Part shown: piece after piece, positions 29,901 through 38,381 of the stretch
How the letters are laid out: each line of letters opens with the position of its first letter
Position numbering within the stretch: position 1 is the first letter of the stretch
Assembly: GCA_000333855.2 (NCBI GenBank)
Contig: CM007348.1
Coordinates: 81,601-127,917 of the forward strand
Direction: 5' to 3'
Length of the DNA stretch: 46,317 bases
Source: Endotrypanum monterogeii
Lineage: Eukaryota; Euglenozoa; Kinetoplastea; Trypanosomatida; Trypanosomatidae
The notes under the pieces: model-generated
What the model saw: the letters and a program-made list of their open reading frames with translations, nothing else
What the model was told of the DNA's origin: nothing
The model's database searches: none
Made by a program: the position numbers and the translations under genes

Positions 29901-32900
29901 GTCGTCAATGAAAATCAGAAAATGTTTACCAGCAGGAGCGCCGTAGACGTGCGAGCGGCGCTTGTCGAACTTGGCCATCAACGAATCTTGCAGCACAGTG
30001 CACTTGGTCTGTGCTGAGAAGGTAAAGTTGAGCCCAAGAAAGTTATTTGGCATGCCACCGCCGAGGACGAGACGTGTGAGCCAGATGGATTTTCCAGTGC
30101 CAGTGGGACCAACAGCGGCAACGTTGACTTTCAGCGACATGAGGTGCTGCAGTATGTAGTTTTGTCGCACGCTGTCAATCGTGGGGATGATGATGTCGTC
30201 GAAGCGGGCGCCATTCGGAATCTTTAGCGTTGGCTGCTCGCGCATCCAGTGCACCCAGTGGCCGGTCGCTGATGGCGAGGATGTGGGATCGCCACCGGAT
30301 GCTGCGTCCGCCTCGTCCTCCCCTAAACCACTGGGGTCATAGCGGTAGACGTAGTCGTACAAAAATACCTCGACATCCCCGCCGTCGCTGTTACCACTGG
30401 ATGGCGCCTTCGGCAGCCACTGGTTGTCACCCCTTGTCTTAGCCAGTCGCCAAAGTGTCGCCGAGATGATCTGCCTCCCTGCCTCATCGCATGTCGCGCC
30501 GATACCCCACACTACGGAGAAAAAGAAAAGCGCCGGCACCGCTGCAGCCATGACAGCCAGACGTTCAGGCGTCAGGGCCAGCTGCCCCGTTGGCAGTTTT
30601 GCCACCTCAAAACTCTTCACATATCCGCTCATCATGTGGAAGAAGGAGTGCACGAGGCCACTTGTGGTGGATGTGACGTATTCAAGAACGGTCCCACCGC
30701 GCACCAGCCGCACCAGCTCCTCAACATATGCATTCGCTAACGTATTCAGGGTCTCGCGTTGGGACTCCAAATAAGGCGGCAGCGCCGCAATCCAACTCGC
30801 GATGAGAGCGGATGTGGGAACGCACGTGACGGGATCGAGGTATATCATACCACACCGAGACACCGTGGCCGGAGATGCTACAGCGAGGTCCTCCACCTCG
30901 AACATCATCGTCATGTCACGGCTCATCTGAATGATTTCGCCGGAAACCAGGCAAAGCTTTTTGTTTTCGTCCAGTACAGTGTTCATCGACTCAATCCACA
31001 GCGCGTCGACGGGCCCGTCGAACATCACCCAGTGATTCCCCACAAGGTTACCCTCATCGCCGTATCGAGCGGCACAGCGGAACAACACGCACAACACGCC
31101 ATCCTTCCACTCACCATTTTCGTCATAAGCGCCGTACAGTTGATCCATTGTGACGGATTTGGGGTTGCAAATGTGCGTAAAAACTTTCTGAATGCGACGC
31201 GCACCGACATTTTCCCCCTTCGCTTGGCGAGCTGCGCAGCTGGACAAAGCGTTCTGGAGAGCAGTGAACGCTGACGTCTTACCACTGCCAGCTGGACCGA
31301 CAAGCATGAGACCGTGGCGAAGGGTGGTGATATCGTACAGCTGCAAGCACTTCTGAACAAAGGCAGAGACAGGCTGCTGACGCGCCTCTATGATGGATGT
31401 TTTCAGTGCCCCCAAGACCGCACCGTAGTCGCTTTCCGGCAGGGCCGTGCCAGGAAAAAGATCACTGATAATACCATCGAACAGAAGAATATCATCCTTC
31501 AGGAACTTGGGAACGTTTGAGTCGCGTAGCGCACGCAGTAGCAGCTCATCCTCATCGCCGTTGGGCCGCTCTCGTTTGTTAAGACCTGCCGCGGAAATGA
31601 CCGTGTTGACGGCACGCATACCGAAGTCGTAGTGATCCTGCGACGAGAGCTGCTCGGAGCTCAGCTTGAACGTCATGACCATCTTCTGCGCCAAAAAGCG
31701 CGCCTTCTGGTAACCGTACGAGAAAAGCCTGATCTCACCAATCATGGCATAGTCCGGCACCATGCAGGCCACGGGGCGGAACAACACCTTCAAGTTATCT
31801 GGCAACTCGGTGCGGCCTGCGTAGCCGGGGTTCATCGTGATGAAGATGGCGTGGGTCGGGTCGACAACAATGTCACTCTCCTCGAAAAGAATGCGGTACT
31901 GCTTCGTCAAGCATGCCTGCTGCAAGTCGGTCACCTGCTGCGCCACAACAGACAGCACCTCAACGTCGATGCGGTTGAACTCATCGAAGCACGCCCACGC
32001 CCCGGTCCACGCGAGACCTTTGAAAAATTTGCCCATTGACCGGAAGGTCATGCCCTCCTGACAATTGAAGACGACGCACTGTTTGGACAGGGCTTTCGCG
32101 AGATCTTTGGTCGTCTCCGTCTTCCCAGTACCGGCGGGGCCAGCCGGCGCACCGCCGAGGCACAGCGCGAGGGCACCAGTCAAGGTGAGATAGATGCGAT
32201 CCGTCAGCGGGGTGACTACCAGTCGGGCTGTGTTGCCTAGGTATTCGCCACCGTATATGAAATGGGTATCGACCTGACGGATGTGACAAAAGTCGTCGCT
32301 GCGTTCAAAGTAAAAGCGGAGCTGCTTCATCCACTCAAACGACTGTGTACTGGAAACCTTCGCTGCAGACATGCTGTCAACGGTATCCTTGGCGTGCACC
32401 TCAATCGTGATGAGCGCGCCCATGTTGATCTGCTGAACCGCAGTTAACGGAGACTGAACCACACCCACCAGCTGCCTCAGCTGCCGGTCGAGTACCTTTG
32501 CGTAACTATCCACCTCCCCCTTTGTGCTCAGAGCTTCTTCGCAACCTTGTGTCCAATAAATCTGCGCGACAGCGATCACCGCCTGTGCAGGCCACTGCAG
32601 CACCCACTCGCTGCGACGCGCACCCAGGTAGCCCTCTACCGCACGCTTTACCTGCATGTGCACACCATCCTTCATCATCTTCTCTACAAGCTTCAGCCAA
32701 TCCTCCACATTTCCCTGTGGTATCACCGGTGTCACTGCTGGTATGTACTCACCTTCTCCGCTGTAGAACCCGGTAATCGTCTCTGTAGATGGTGGTTCCA
32801 CCTCCACGGAGTCATCAGCCTCCCCGCCTGCAGAGCCCAAATTCTTTGGGCGGGTGTTGTTCCACTGGAGGCAGTATATTCCCTCGAATAGTTTCGCAAT

Positions 32901-35900
32901 GTTCGCATCGATGCGGCGCACCTCCTTCGCCTGCGATAAAATCTCCAACAGTTCCTCATCTGAGAGAAAGTAGAAGCGCGGGAACGTCTGCCGCTTGTCT
33001 GCCAGGTAATCGTTCAGCCCGCGCTGCACCTCCTCAAGCAAGCGGTTTGACTCGCGTAAGTGGTCCAATAGCTTGCTAGTGCCCATGCAATACTCTAGCA
33101 CATTTGGCTGCGTGTGCGCGTTGCCCATAATACGTCGCCATGTGCGATCGACCTTTTCAAATAGCGCTGAAAGCCTCGGTAGCTGCATGGCGATATCTTC
33201 CGAGTTGAGAATGGGCTCCAGATAACGCCAGGCTCGCTGACACTCCAGCCACTGCTCCAGGATATCAGAAATGAGGTTGAGGGAGCGCTCCCAGTCTGTG
33301 ATGGCCTCCTCGAAGTAGGCCTTGAAGGGAGAAAACTGCAGTTGCTGAACACTATTGAGGTGCTCGTCGAGCAGCTCCACAGCTTCGGTGGTGTCCTTGA
33401 GGATGAACGTACCTGACTCCTTGTAGGCCTCAATGACAAAGCACTTCGATTCCCACTTGGCGCGCATTTCCTTGAGTGTCGTCTCGATCTGCGACTCTTT
33501 TGCGGCTACCTCACAGAAGCTAATGATGGCTGCATGATGCACTAGAAGCGGTTCGCAGTCCTCCAGCAACATCAACGTCTCGCCAGGCACCAGCTTTACC
33601 TCAAGCTTCTCTGAGAGAGAGGTCCAGTGACGCTCCTTCATGCCAGGGTGACGCAGTGACGTTAGAAATGGTACCCATGGCTTAAAGGTCTCCACGGCCG
33701 TCCTGATATCCTCGACAATCTTCAGCAACGCCGCCTTATCCTTGAACGTTTTGGAGAGGCTCACCATTGTCCTGAAGGCGGCTGTCACAGTTGACTCGAT
33801 CTCCGTAGCGTCCAGCGTGGTGAAGGCATCGGTGTGCCAGCGGCGGTACGACTCTTGCCACGTGTACGTTGTCAGCCACAGGTCGCTGTACGGCTTGAAC
33901 TCCTTGTCCAGCTCAAACACGTTACGGTAGTCGGAGAGCTTGTCGCCAAACAGACGCTGATCGCTGTTGATGGAGCGAGCCTCGTCGATGCAGTGCCGAA
34001 TCTCAATATTGTGTGTCTTTACCTCGGCTGCCACTTTGTCTGCCTCGGCCGCGTCAGTATGCTTCGAGAAAGTGGCCACGACGCGCTGCAGCTGCTCCAC
34101 CCTCTTCGAGAACTCCTCCTGCCGTTTCTGCAGCCCTGAGTGTAGCTCCTCCTGCACCTGCTCGAGCTGCTTATGCACGGCGTGTGTGCGCAACGCCATC
34201 TGGCGCGGCCACCCGATCGCCTCCCATTTAAGCCGTGACTCGTCGTCGCTGAGTTCAAACTGAAACCCATCAAGGATGCTGTAGCACTGACGAACCTCTG
34301 CGATGTGCTCCAACAGATCAGACACCTGTTCCCCCATACCATCCATGAACGCGTACAGCTCGAAAAGCTTCTCTGGGCTTTGTGGCGTCTTCTCGATCGT
34401 GTTAGCCAGACGTGTGAATGTTTCCCGAACATGCATCGCCTCTTCCTTTCCAGTTTTGCTGATGAGACGCATCACCAGTCTTGCTAACTCCTCCTCCTTC
34501 ATCGACATGAGGTAGCTGAACGACTGACAGTCAACGACGAAGTTGCCGACTGTAAGGAAGAGAGGCAATCGCTCAGCGAGAGACTTCTTGGCGCGGAGGT
34601 GCTGCACGATCTCCTCCTTCATTTCGTCCATTGTATGCGCAGCCTCGGCATATTCCTTTATGAACTGCGCCTGATCCAGCTGGATAAGTGGAAGTAGCTC
34701 GTCGTAGGTGTTGAGATAGGTCTGCAGTGGCTCCAACGAGGCCCGCACGGAGTTCTGCACGCGCTCGCGGAGCAAGCAGACATGCTCCTCCTCTTTCTTG
34801 ACCGAGTCGAGAAAAGGTCCCTCGCCGTCGCGGCTCCAGAAGTACTGCGTCATAACAAATCGCTCCACCTGTGGAATGGAGTCGGTGCACATGATGGCTT
34901 CGTTGAATAGATCCACAATTGCAGCCTCAAAATCTGCAAAAGATATAGAGTAAGAGAAGCGCCCATCCTTCTCAGTCAAGTCAATCGTAAAGAGGGGCTG
35001 CTTCTCCACACAATCCTCGGCATCGCTGCCGGGCCACGCGTTCACTACATGATTCATGTCCTGCACCGTCACTGTAAAGTCCGATACCTCCTGGAAAAAC
35101 TCTGTGAAGGACTGGAGCGAGGTGTAGACGAGCTGGAAGAGCGTGTCCTCCATCATGAACTTCACCGTCACGAAAAACTTTTTCAGCTTCGACATTTCGT
35201 AAACGTTTTGCTTTGCCTCGCGTGTGTTCAACCAGCCCTTTCCCGCTGACTGAAAGCTGCTGATGATCGAGTCGCAAATGCGTGGCAGCCACTCCTCCTT
35301 CAGCTGGTGCGACACCGAAGCGATGTGGTCGCGCTGGGACTTCACAAAGACCGCGAGTGGCAGCTGTCGCTCCTTGGGCAGCTTAAACAGAGAGCCCTCC
35401 AGCACCTTCATGCACTCTCGCTGCACTCCTGTCAGTGCCTGCACCACCTCCGGCTGTGTGAAATACGTCGCGAACGTAAAAGCCTGCTCCCGCTCCGTGA
35501 ATACAAAGTTGTCACCCTCGACAGAGACCACCGTTGACGGATCCCCCAAGGGAGTGCGATCAACGGCGAGGTTGGGACCACAGAGAAGCTCCTCGGGGTC
35601 CATATGGGTAGAGTTGACGACCATGCGGGCCACCGATTTGTCGCTGTTAAGGCGGTCGCGCAACAACAGGCGATTGTGGCTGCGCTGCCACTCTAGCGTG
35701 ATCTCCGAAATGAGCCGCTCCACGCGCTCTGACACGTCGGGGAACTCGGCCGGACTGAGCTGTGGAATGTCCGTGCCCAGGTGACGTAGTCGCTCGGCCA
35801 ACCCGGCATCCAGATCCTCTAGTTTGGTCACTGGCATCGAGTCGCAGCACAGTCGGTAAAGAATCCACGAGGTTGTCTTGTGTCGCTGAGTATGAGCACT

Positions 35901-36656
35901 GACCAGCCGCCGCACATACACAATCGGATCCTCGGCAAGGAAACGTACAAAGATGCGGGGCAGCGTCGCGATCGACTCCTCGTCTCCCGCATGCGACCCC
36001 AGGGAGCCACTGTCATCACTGATACTCTCGGGGCGCACCTGCATCTTCGGGGTGGCCCCCCAATAGAGTCGAATTAAGTTTGTGCCCTCATCCCACCCAA
36101 CCACGCGGCATGAGCAGAGCTCAAAGGTGTTCGTGTCTTCGTGGTGGTACACCGCTTCGGCTGGGAGAAATCGGGACGATCGTGTCGGCGCCGCGGTTGC
36201 CATGGCCATCCACTCCGACGGATTTCGGCAATCATAAGAAGTATCGTCAAAGATCTCCAAGGGTAACCGCTGCGCGCTCCGACCTGCCAACACCTCCCAC
36301 GTCAGCCCACTGACAGCCAGGAGACGGTCGACGCTCTCATTGTCATACAGGCGACGGCGACGCTCAATCTCCACTTCACGTGGCATGGAACCCCGCTTGT
36401 ATGCATACGGAACTTGAACCTTCGGCTCAAACGTTCCAGGGGACGCTGTTGGGAATCGAATGGAAGACTCCTTGTACGTGCTGCTAATGGGAAGAGCAGC
36501 CTCCTCCGTACTATCGGCATTCAGGCCCCTCTGGGTCCAAAGACGGTGGCTCTCCGCCTTTGGCCCATCGAGTGGCAATATCTGCGCTGCATCGCCGATA
36601 GCGGCTGCGCCCGCAGCCTCTGCGTCGCCATCAGGCCGAAGAAAACTCTGCAACAT
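23931..36656 (-). CDS. DNAH1: Axonemal inner-arm dynein heavy chain, DNAH1 type
   Basis: Microtubule minus-end motor of the flagellar axoneme, 4241 residues, close to the length of animal DNAH1. The frame opens at a non-ATG codon (36707), but the first ATG is at 36656, right after a splice acceptor. The N-terminal tail carries DNAH1-like signatures (EPKVQVPYAYK, MPREVEIERRRRLY, LPLEIFDDTSYDCRNPSEW). Then come the linker and six AAA modules with P-loops GPAGTGKT in AAA1 (residue about 1506), GPAGSGKT in AAA2 (about 1787), GPTGTGKS in AAA3 (about 2183) and GVGGSGRK in AAA4 (about 2532). AAA1 has the CFDEFNRID Walker B. The coiled-coil stalk with microtubule-binding tip is about 2775-3090. The C-terminus has EINYGGRVTDDWDRR and YKTLTRAGTLSTTGHSTNFV. 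All four nucleotide motifs look intact. DNAH1 proteins form a single-headed inner-arm dynein; the subtype call rests on tail and C-terminal likeness from memory. Confidence 0.96.
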   Translation of the reverse strand: MLQSFLRPDGDAEAAGAAAIGDAAQILPLDGPKAESHRLWTQRGLNADSTEEAALPISSTYKESSIRFPTASPGTFEPKVQVPYAYKRGSMPREVEIERRRRLYDNESVDRLLAVSGLTWEVLAGRSAQRLPLEIFDDTSYDCRNPSEWMAMATAAPTRSSRFLPAEAVYHHEDTNTFELCSCRVVGWDEGTNLIRLYWGATPKMQVRPESISDDSGSLGSHAGDEESIATLPRIFVRFLAEDPIVYVRRLVSAHTQRHKTTSWILYRLCCDSMPVTKLEDLDAGLAERLRHLGTDIPQLSPAEFPDVSERVERLISEITLEWQRSHNRLLLRDRLNSDKSVARMVVNSTHMDPEELLCGPNLAVDRTPLGDPSTVVSVEGDNFVFTEREQAFTFATYFTQPEVVQALTGVQRECMKVLEGSLFKLPKERQLPLAVFVKSQRDHIASVSHQLKEEWLPRICDSIISSFQSAGKGWLNTREAKQNVYEMSKLKKFFVTVKFMMEDTLFQLVYTSLQSFTEFFQEVSDFTVTVQDMNHVVNAWPGSDAEDCVEKQPLFTIDLTEKDGRFSYSISFADFEAAIVDLFNEAIMCTDSIPQVERFVMTQYFWSRDGEGPFLDSVKKEEEHVCLLRERVQNSVRASLEPLQTYLNTYDELLPLIQLDQAQFIKEYAEAAHTMDEMKEEIVQHLRAKKSLAERLPLFLTVGNFVVDCQSFSYLMSMKEEELARLVMRLISKTGKEEAMHVRETFTRLANTIEKTPQSPEKLFELYAFMDGMGEQVSDLLEHIAEVRQCYSILDGFQFELSDDESRLKWEAIGWPRQMALRTHAVHKQLEQVQEELHSGLQKRQEEFSKRVEQLQRVVATFSKHTDAAEADKVAAEVKTHNIEIRHCIDEARSINSDQRLFGDKLSDYRNVFELDKEFKPYSDLWLTTYTWQESYRRWHTDAFTTLDATEIESTVTAAFRTMVSLSKTFKDKAALLKIVEDIRTAVETFKPWVPFLTSLRHPGMKERHWTSLSEKLEVKLVPGETLMLLEDCEPLLVHHAAIISFCEVAAKESQIETTLKEMRAKWESKCFVIEAYKESGTFILKDTTEAVELLDEHLNSVQQLQFSPFKAYFEEAITDWERSLNLISDILEQWLECQRAWRYLEPILNSEDIAMQLPRLSALFEKVDRTWRRIMGNAHTQPNVLEYCMGTSKLLDHLRESNRLLEEVQRGLNDYLADKRQTFPRFYFLSDEELLEILSQAKEVRRIDANIAKLFEGIYCLQWNNTRPKNLGSAGGEADDSVEVEPPSTETITGFYSGEGEYIPAVTPVIPQGNVEDWLKLVEKMMKDGVHMQVKRAVEGYLGARRSEWVLQWPAQAVIAVAQIYWTQGCEEALSTKGEVDSYAKVLDRQLRQLVGVVQSPLTAVQQINMGALITIEVHAKDTVDSMSAAKVSSTQSFEWMKQLRFYFERSDDFCHIRQVDTHFIYGGEYLGNTARLVVTPLTDRIYLTLTGALALCLGGAPAGPAGTGKTETTKDLAKALSKQCVVFNCQEGMTFRSMGKFFKGLAWTGAWACFDEFNRIDVEVLSVVAQQVTDLQQACLTKQYRILFEESDIVVDPTHAIFITMNPGYAGRTELPDNLKVLFRPVACMVPDYAMIGEIRLFSYGYQKARFLAQKMVMTFKLSSEQLSSQDHYDFGMRAVNTVISAAGLNKRERPNGDEDELLLRALRDSNVPKFLKDDILLFDGIISDLFPGTALPESDYGAVLGALKTSIIEARQQPVSAFVQKCLQLYDITTLRHGLMLVGPAGSGKTSAFTALQNALSSCAARQAKGENVGARRIQKVFTHICNPKSVTMDQLYGAYDENGEWKDGVLCVLFRCAARYGDEGNLVGNHWVMFDGPVDALWIESMNTVLDENKKLCLVSGEIIQMSRDMTMMFEVEDLAVASPATVSRCGMIYLDPVTCVPTSALIASWIAALPPYLESQRETLNTLANAYVEELVRLVRGGTVLEYVTSTTSGLVHSFFHMMSGYVKSFEVAKLPTGQLALTPERLAVMAAAVPALFFFSVVWGIGATCDEAGRQIISATLWRLAKTRGDNQWLPKAPSSGNSDGGDVEVFLYDYVYRYDPSGLGEDEADAASGGDPTSSPSATGHWVHWMREQPTLKIPNGARFDDIIIPTIDSVRQNYILQHLMSLKVNVAAVGPTGTGKSIWLTRLVLGGGMPNNFLGLNFTFSAQTKCTVLQDSLMAKFDKRRSHVYGAPAGKHFLIFIDDANLPQPEKYGAQPPVELLRQMLAQGGFYSFTGGIKWTSIIDCSLVLAMGPPGGGRNRISNRFMRYFNYLAFPEMSDLSKQTILQAILSGGLTHRGLADSLATVSSAIVDSTLRVFSKCTQAFLPTPAHVHYSFNMRDVMRVFPLMYAADKSVLESETSFVRLWMHEMQRVFYDRLVNATDRSLFLEFLSAELPSMGVDKSYDEVVNADRLIFADVLSDKGVYEQITDMDALVNRMNELLGTYNDENEVKMNLVLFLDAIEHVCRISRVLRLPNGHCLLLGVGGSGRKSLTRLACSLIPDMMVFTIELTKSFGVKEWHENLAKLLLECGKDEKKRTFLFSDTQLVHPTFLEDVAGLLTSGDVPNLFEDQDIELINDKFRGVCLSENLPTTKVSVYARFVKEARANLHLVVAFSPIGEAFRSRLRMFPSLIACCTIDWFAEWPSEALLSVASVELNGPDSAGLLGEVSDVKLADCFQAVHGSATEVTERFFLETRRRSYVTPTSYLTLLSNFKSMATAKRRFIREQCGRLEKGLEKLRDTEVQVAQLEIQLKAQQPILVEKKAEIQSMMERLTVDRKDAAVKEAAARREEAEASLKAEECAKMRGECADRLAEAEPALVEAVKVLSKLKAAEISELNKYSNPPKGVQYVMEAVALLLTFGNCPREFYTGPPGGRKVPDWWLCAKSYMKDANRLLDILVQPPEKGGFNREAMDTALMEKIRVYYDNDEFQPEKVKAVSLPCMAMCQWVRAMYKWFFVNREIQPLREKLAATEAELAVVTEALRVTQATLDRVIAAVAALEKKYSDALNAQAALEAEVEHTSLKLQRAARLMDGLGGEKTRWVTLVEQYREQERYIIGDMVIAAATVAYCGPLTAPFRSDARRQWKEHLTAADVATSTDYDLVSTSGDAVQIQEWQLCGLPTDTLSTENAIILTNSRNWPLLIDPQGQANSWVRNIHRNDNLQVCKASNDKFMKTVENAIRLGFPCLIENVGETLDAALEPLLLRNIFMIGSTPHVRIGDSAIPYDNNFKLYLTTKLPNPTYTPETIVTVSLLNFFITPGGLEEQLLGKTVEKERNDLELEKQRLTRSNAEKNSELRGLQENILLLLEQAEGDILDQEELIITLEKSKSKSVEINEELGKAKAMETVIDETRNKYRPHAERGSLLFFCVSQLAIVDPMYQFSLQWFMNLFLNAVDNAATVPAAQEEQEGGEETLEDPVAVRVHNLMDYFTYSFYCNVCRSLFERHKLTFSFYLCARLVQHSGSMVDEEYRFFLTGPTGTVPADAMPNPAPAWMKDVCWAEVLFLSEHLPTFAGFAEHVRDNVMHYKELFDNNEADSFPLAGEWQEKATPMQRLVVMRCFRVDKVAPAIQHFIAHYMGGRYIVVPQFDLMDAYKDSDCLTPLIFINSAGSDPMNDLLRFAETMRMLKRLEKVSLGQGQGKRAEELIRSAREKGQWILLQNCHLAASWMPTLEAIVESFTPETVKKEFRLWLTSMPSASFPVAVLQTAVKMTNEPPMGLRANVTRSYYGFSPEYLEQEEKPAEFKKMVFALCLFHGVIQERRKFGSLGFNIAYEFNDSDRNVCLLQLRKFLTIYDTIPYDVLTFLTGEINYGGRVTDDWDRRCLMTMIQHFVNPEVLNDGYAFSPSGLYSTIEPGDRKHYLEYLDTWPLNPQPEIFGLHENADITCAQNTAYDILSTVLNLESRGGAGTTSSSREQLLTATATEISQKLPGMFDMGAFTSKYPTKYEESMNTVLVQEAGRYNRLLSFIHTCLTEFLKAVRGEVVMSAELDAVGSSFFVNSVPLSWSALAYPSLKPLSNWVEDLVRRVRFIENWYANGPPSAFWFGGFFFPQAFLTGTLQNHARRVQQAIDSISFQFSLQDFSLDPKTVPRPDSGALIYGLYLEGARWDPEQHSLVESRPKELYVEMPMILLEPVVNRPRNTENYICPVYKTLTRAGTLSTTGHSTNFVLSIEIPTKVSASHWIERGAASVVSLNY

Positions 36657-36671
36657 GTGCTGAAATGGCTT

Positions 36672-36720
36672 CTGTCGCCGATACACGTCAAAGTGTAAAA
36701 AAAACAAAAAAAAAGGTAGG
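36672..36720 (-). promoter_or_regulatory. Spliced-leader acceptor for dynein heavy chain
   Basis: The minus strand reads cctaccttttttttt, g, a second T8 run, then about 25 bases to gacAG (AG at 36673-36672). The 5' UTR would be only about 15 nt. It excludes the upstream in-frame extension and fixes the start at 36656. Confidence 0.7.
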
Positions 36721-36837
36721 TGAGTCGCCTGCTTTCAACAAACGCTTAATTACTTCTCCCCAAATTTATTTGATGGTGGGAACAACGAAGCCTTTGGATG
36801 CCGCAGCGCCCCAAATAACCTGTAATGACGAATATTC

Positions 36838-36866
36838 GTGTGTGTGTGTGTGTGTGTGTGTGTGTA
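36838..36866. repeat. (GT)n microsatellite
   Basis: About fourteen GT dinucleotides between the dynein start and the ULK4 3' end. Confidence 0.95.
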
Positions 36867-38381
36867 TTCGCGCTTGCTTTTATCCCTTGCCTCCATTCAC
36901 AGAGGGATATTCTCCTTTACTTCTGTGAGTCAGTACAGGCACGTGTTGTCCTGAAATGTGCGAGACAGGCCTCACCTCGGAGTGTCTGGCAAAGCCCACG
37001 AATACCCAGAGGAATAGACCCGTAGGAGGAGAGGAAGCGAGCTAAACACGCTCGGAGCAAGACCCAAAATATGACGGGAAACGGAAAGAGGAACGACAGT
37101 CCACGCTCTGGCGCCTAGAGGCACAGACGCGCACGCACACCCGCACAAAAAAAAAAATGCAGGTGTGAGCCCACGAATGAACCACTCAAATCAGCGAAGC
37201 GCACAAGAAAAAAAAAAAAGAGGGATTGAACGAGTGAAACGTCTATGTACAAAGCGCGGCGTTCACAGATCCGCACAAACACACCTCGGTGCCGCGGCGG
37301 GGGAGAAAGATGAGGGAGAAAGACGGTGCACGGGGAATAGACAAGGTCCCAGTGTCCCGGCGACAAGCAGTCAGCTAAACACCTTCGTTGCCGCCCTTTC
37401 AATGCCTTTCTCACCGCCCTCAGATATCCGCTGCCTAAGGGGAAAAAAGGGGAAAAACAAAAAATATATATCACACACCCACAGGCAGTGCTTCGGTGGA
37501 TGTGTGAGTGTGTGTGTACGCGTTCAGCTGCCTCACGCTACCCAATAAAGTGCTGAAAGGAGTGAGGGTAAGACAGGAGGAGAAAAAGGTAGTCAAGTGG
37601 ACTCGAGGCACATACACACGCACACAGACACGGAGAGAGATGGAAAGAGCAGCATCTGCCGATGTCGTGTCGAAAAAAAAATTTTATGCGGAAAAGGTTT
37701 CCACTCGTTAGCAGACACACGCGCCTGGCCGACATTAGCGGGTGTTGGGCTGCACCAACGACGGTGAGTCTCGCGCAGGCAGAGCAGACTCAAGCATAGG
37801 CCCCTCCCCTTGCACAAACCGACGAGCAGTCCATTGAAGATGACCGCGTTCTTCCTACTCATCCTCCTCGCACCTGACGGCAGCGGCGAAATATCAACCC
37901 ACACTTTTCATGAGCCAATGCCTGAAGCACCGTGTGTGTGTGGGGGGTGGGGGGGGGGGGCGTGTTTCACGCGGTGAGTCCATCCCATTTTTTTTTTTCG
38001 CATTTAGATGTATTCGGCGCTGTCGCAGTACTAGCGGTTTCCGCCCACCATCACAATTATCATTTGCACGCTTGATGCATGGACATCTACACAATGTGTA
38101 AAAATAAAATGAGAAAAGTTGAAAAAAAAAATAAAGTCAGAGTGAATGTGAGGGGAAGAAGAAGGGGGGTACAGATTTGTCAACTTGTTGGGTAGACTAG
38201 GAGGACAACAGGTCGAAGGACGAGAACCAGAAACATAACAAAGAAAAAAAAAAGAGTACTCACACACACGCACAAATACGCGCACACAGGACACAAACCA
38301 TGCAGGTGGCGAGCGGCGCATCCGCACAGACGGAGCCATATGGCAAGGGAAACCCCTTTCGCGGCACACCTCCTGACAACG

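Larger units (their letters stand above)
36657..38381. other. Intergenic region between ULK4 and dynein
   Basis: About 1.7 kb. It holds the dynein acceptor at 36672, a GT microsatellite at 36838-36866, two A12-type runs (37147 and 37209), a G run at 37941-37950 and T/A runs at 37990 and 38125. A minus-strand frame from the ATG at 37862 (89 residues, starting MSRKNAVIFNGLLVGLCKG) looks partly protein-like, but it degenerates into CVCVC repeats and its upstream tract is C-rich rather than T-rich. I leave it uncalled. The rest is probably ULK4 3' UTR. Confidence 0.55.

Noticed and set aside
36657..36707. N-terminal extension of the dynein frame
   Set aside because: Begins at TTG inside the T-rich splice tract; the acceptor AG at 36672 lies downstream of it.
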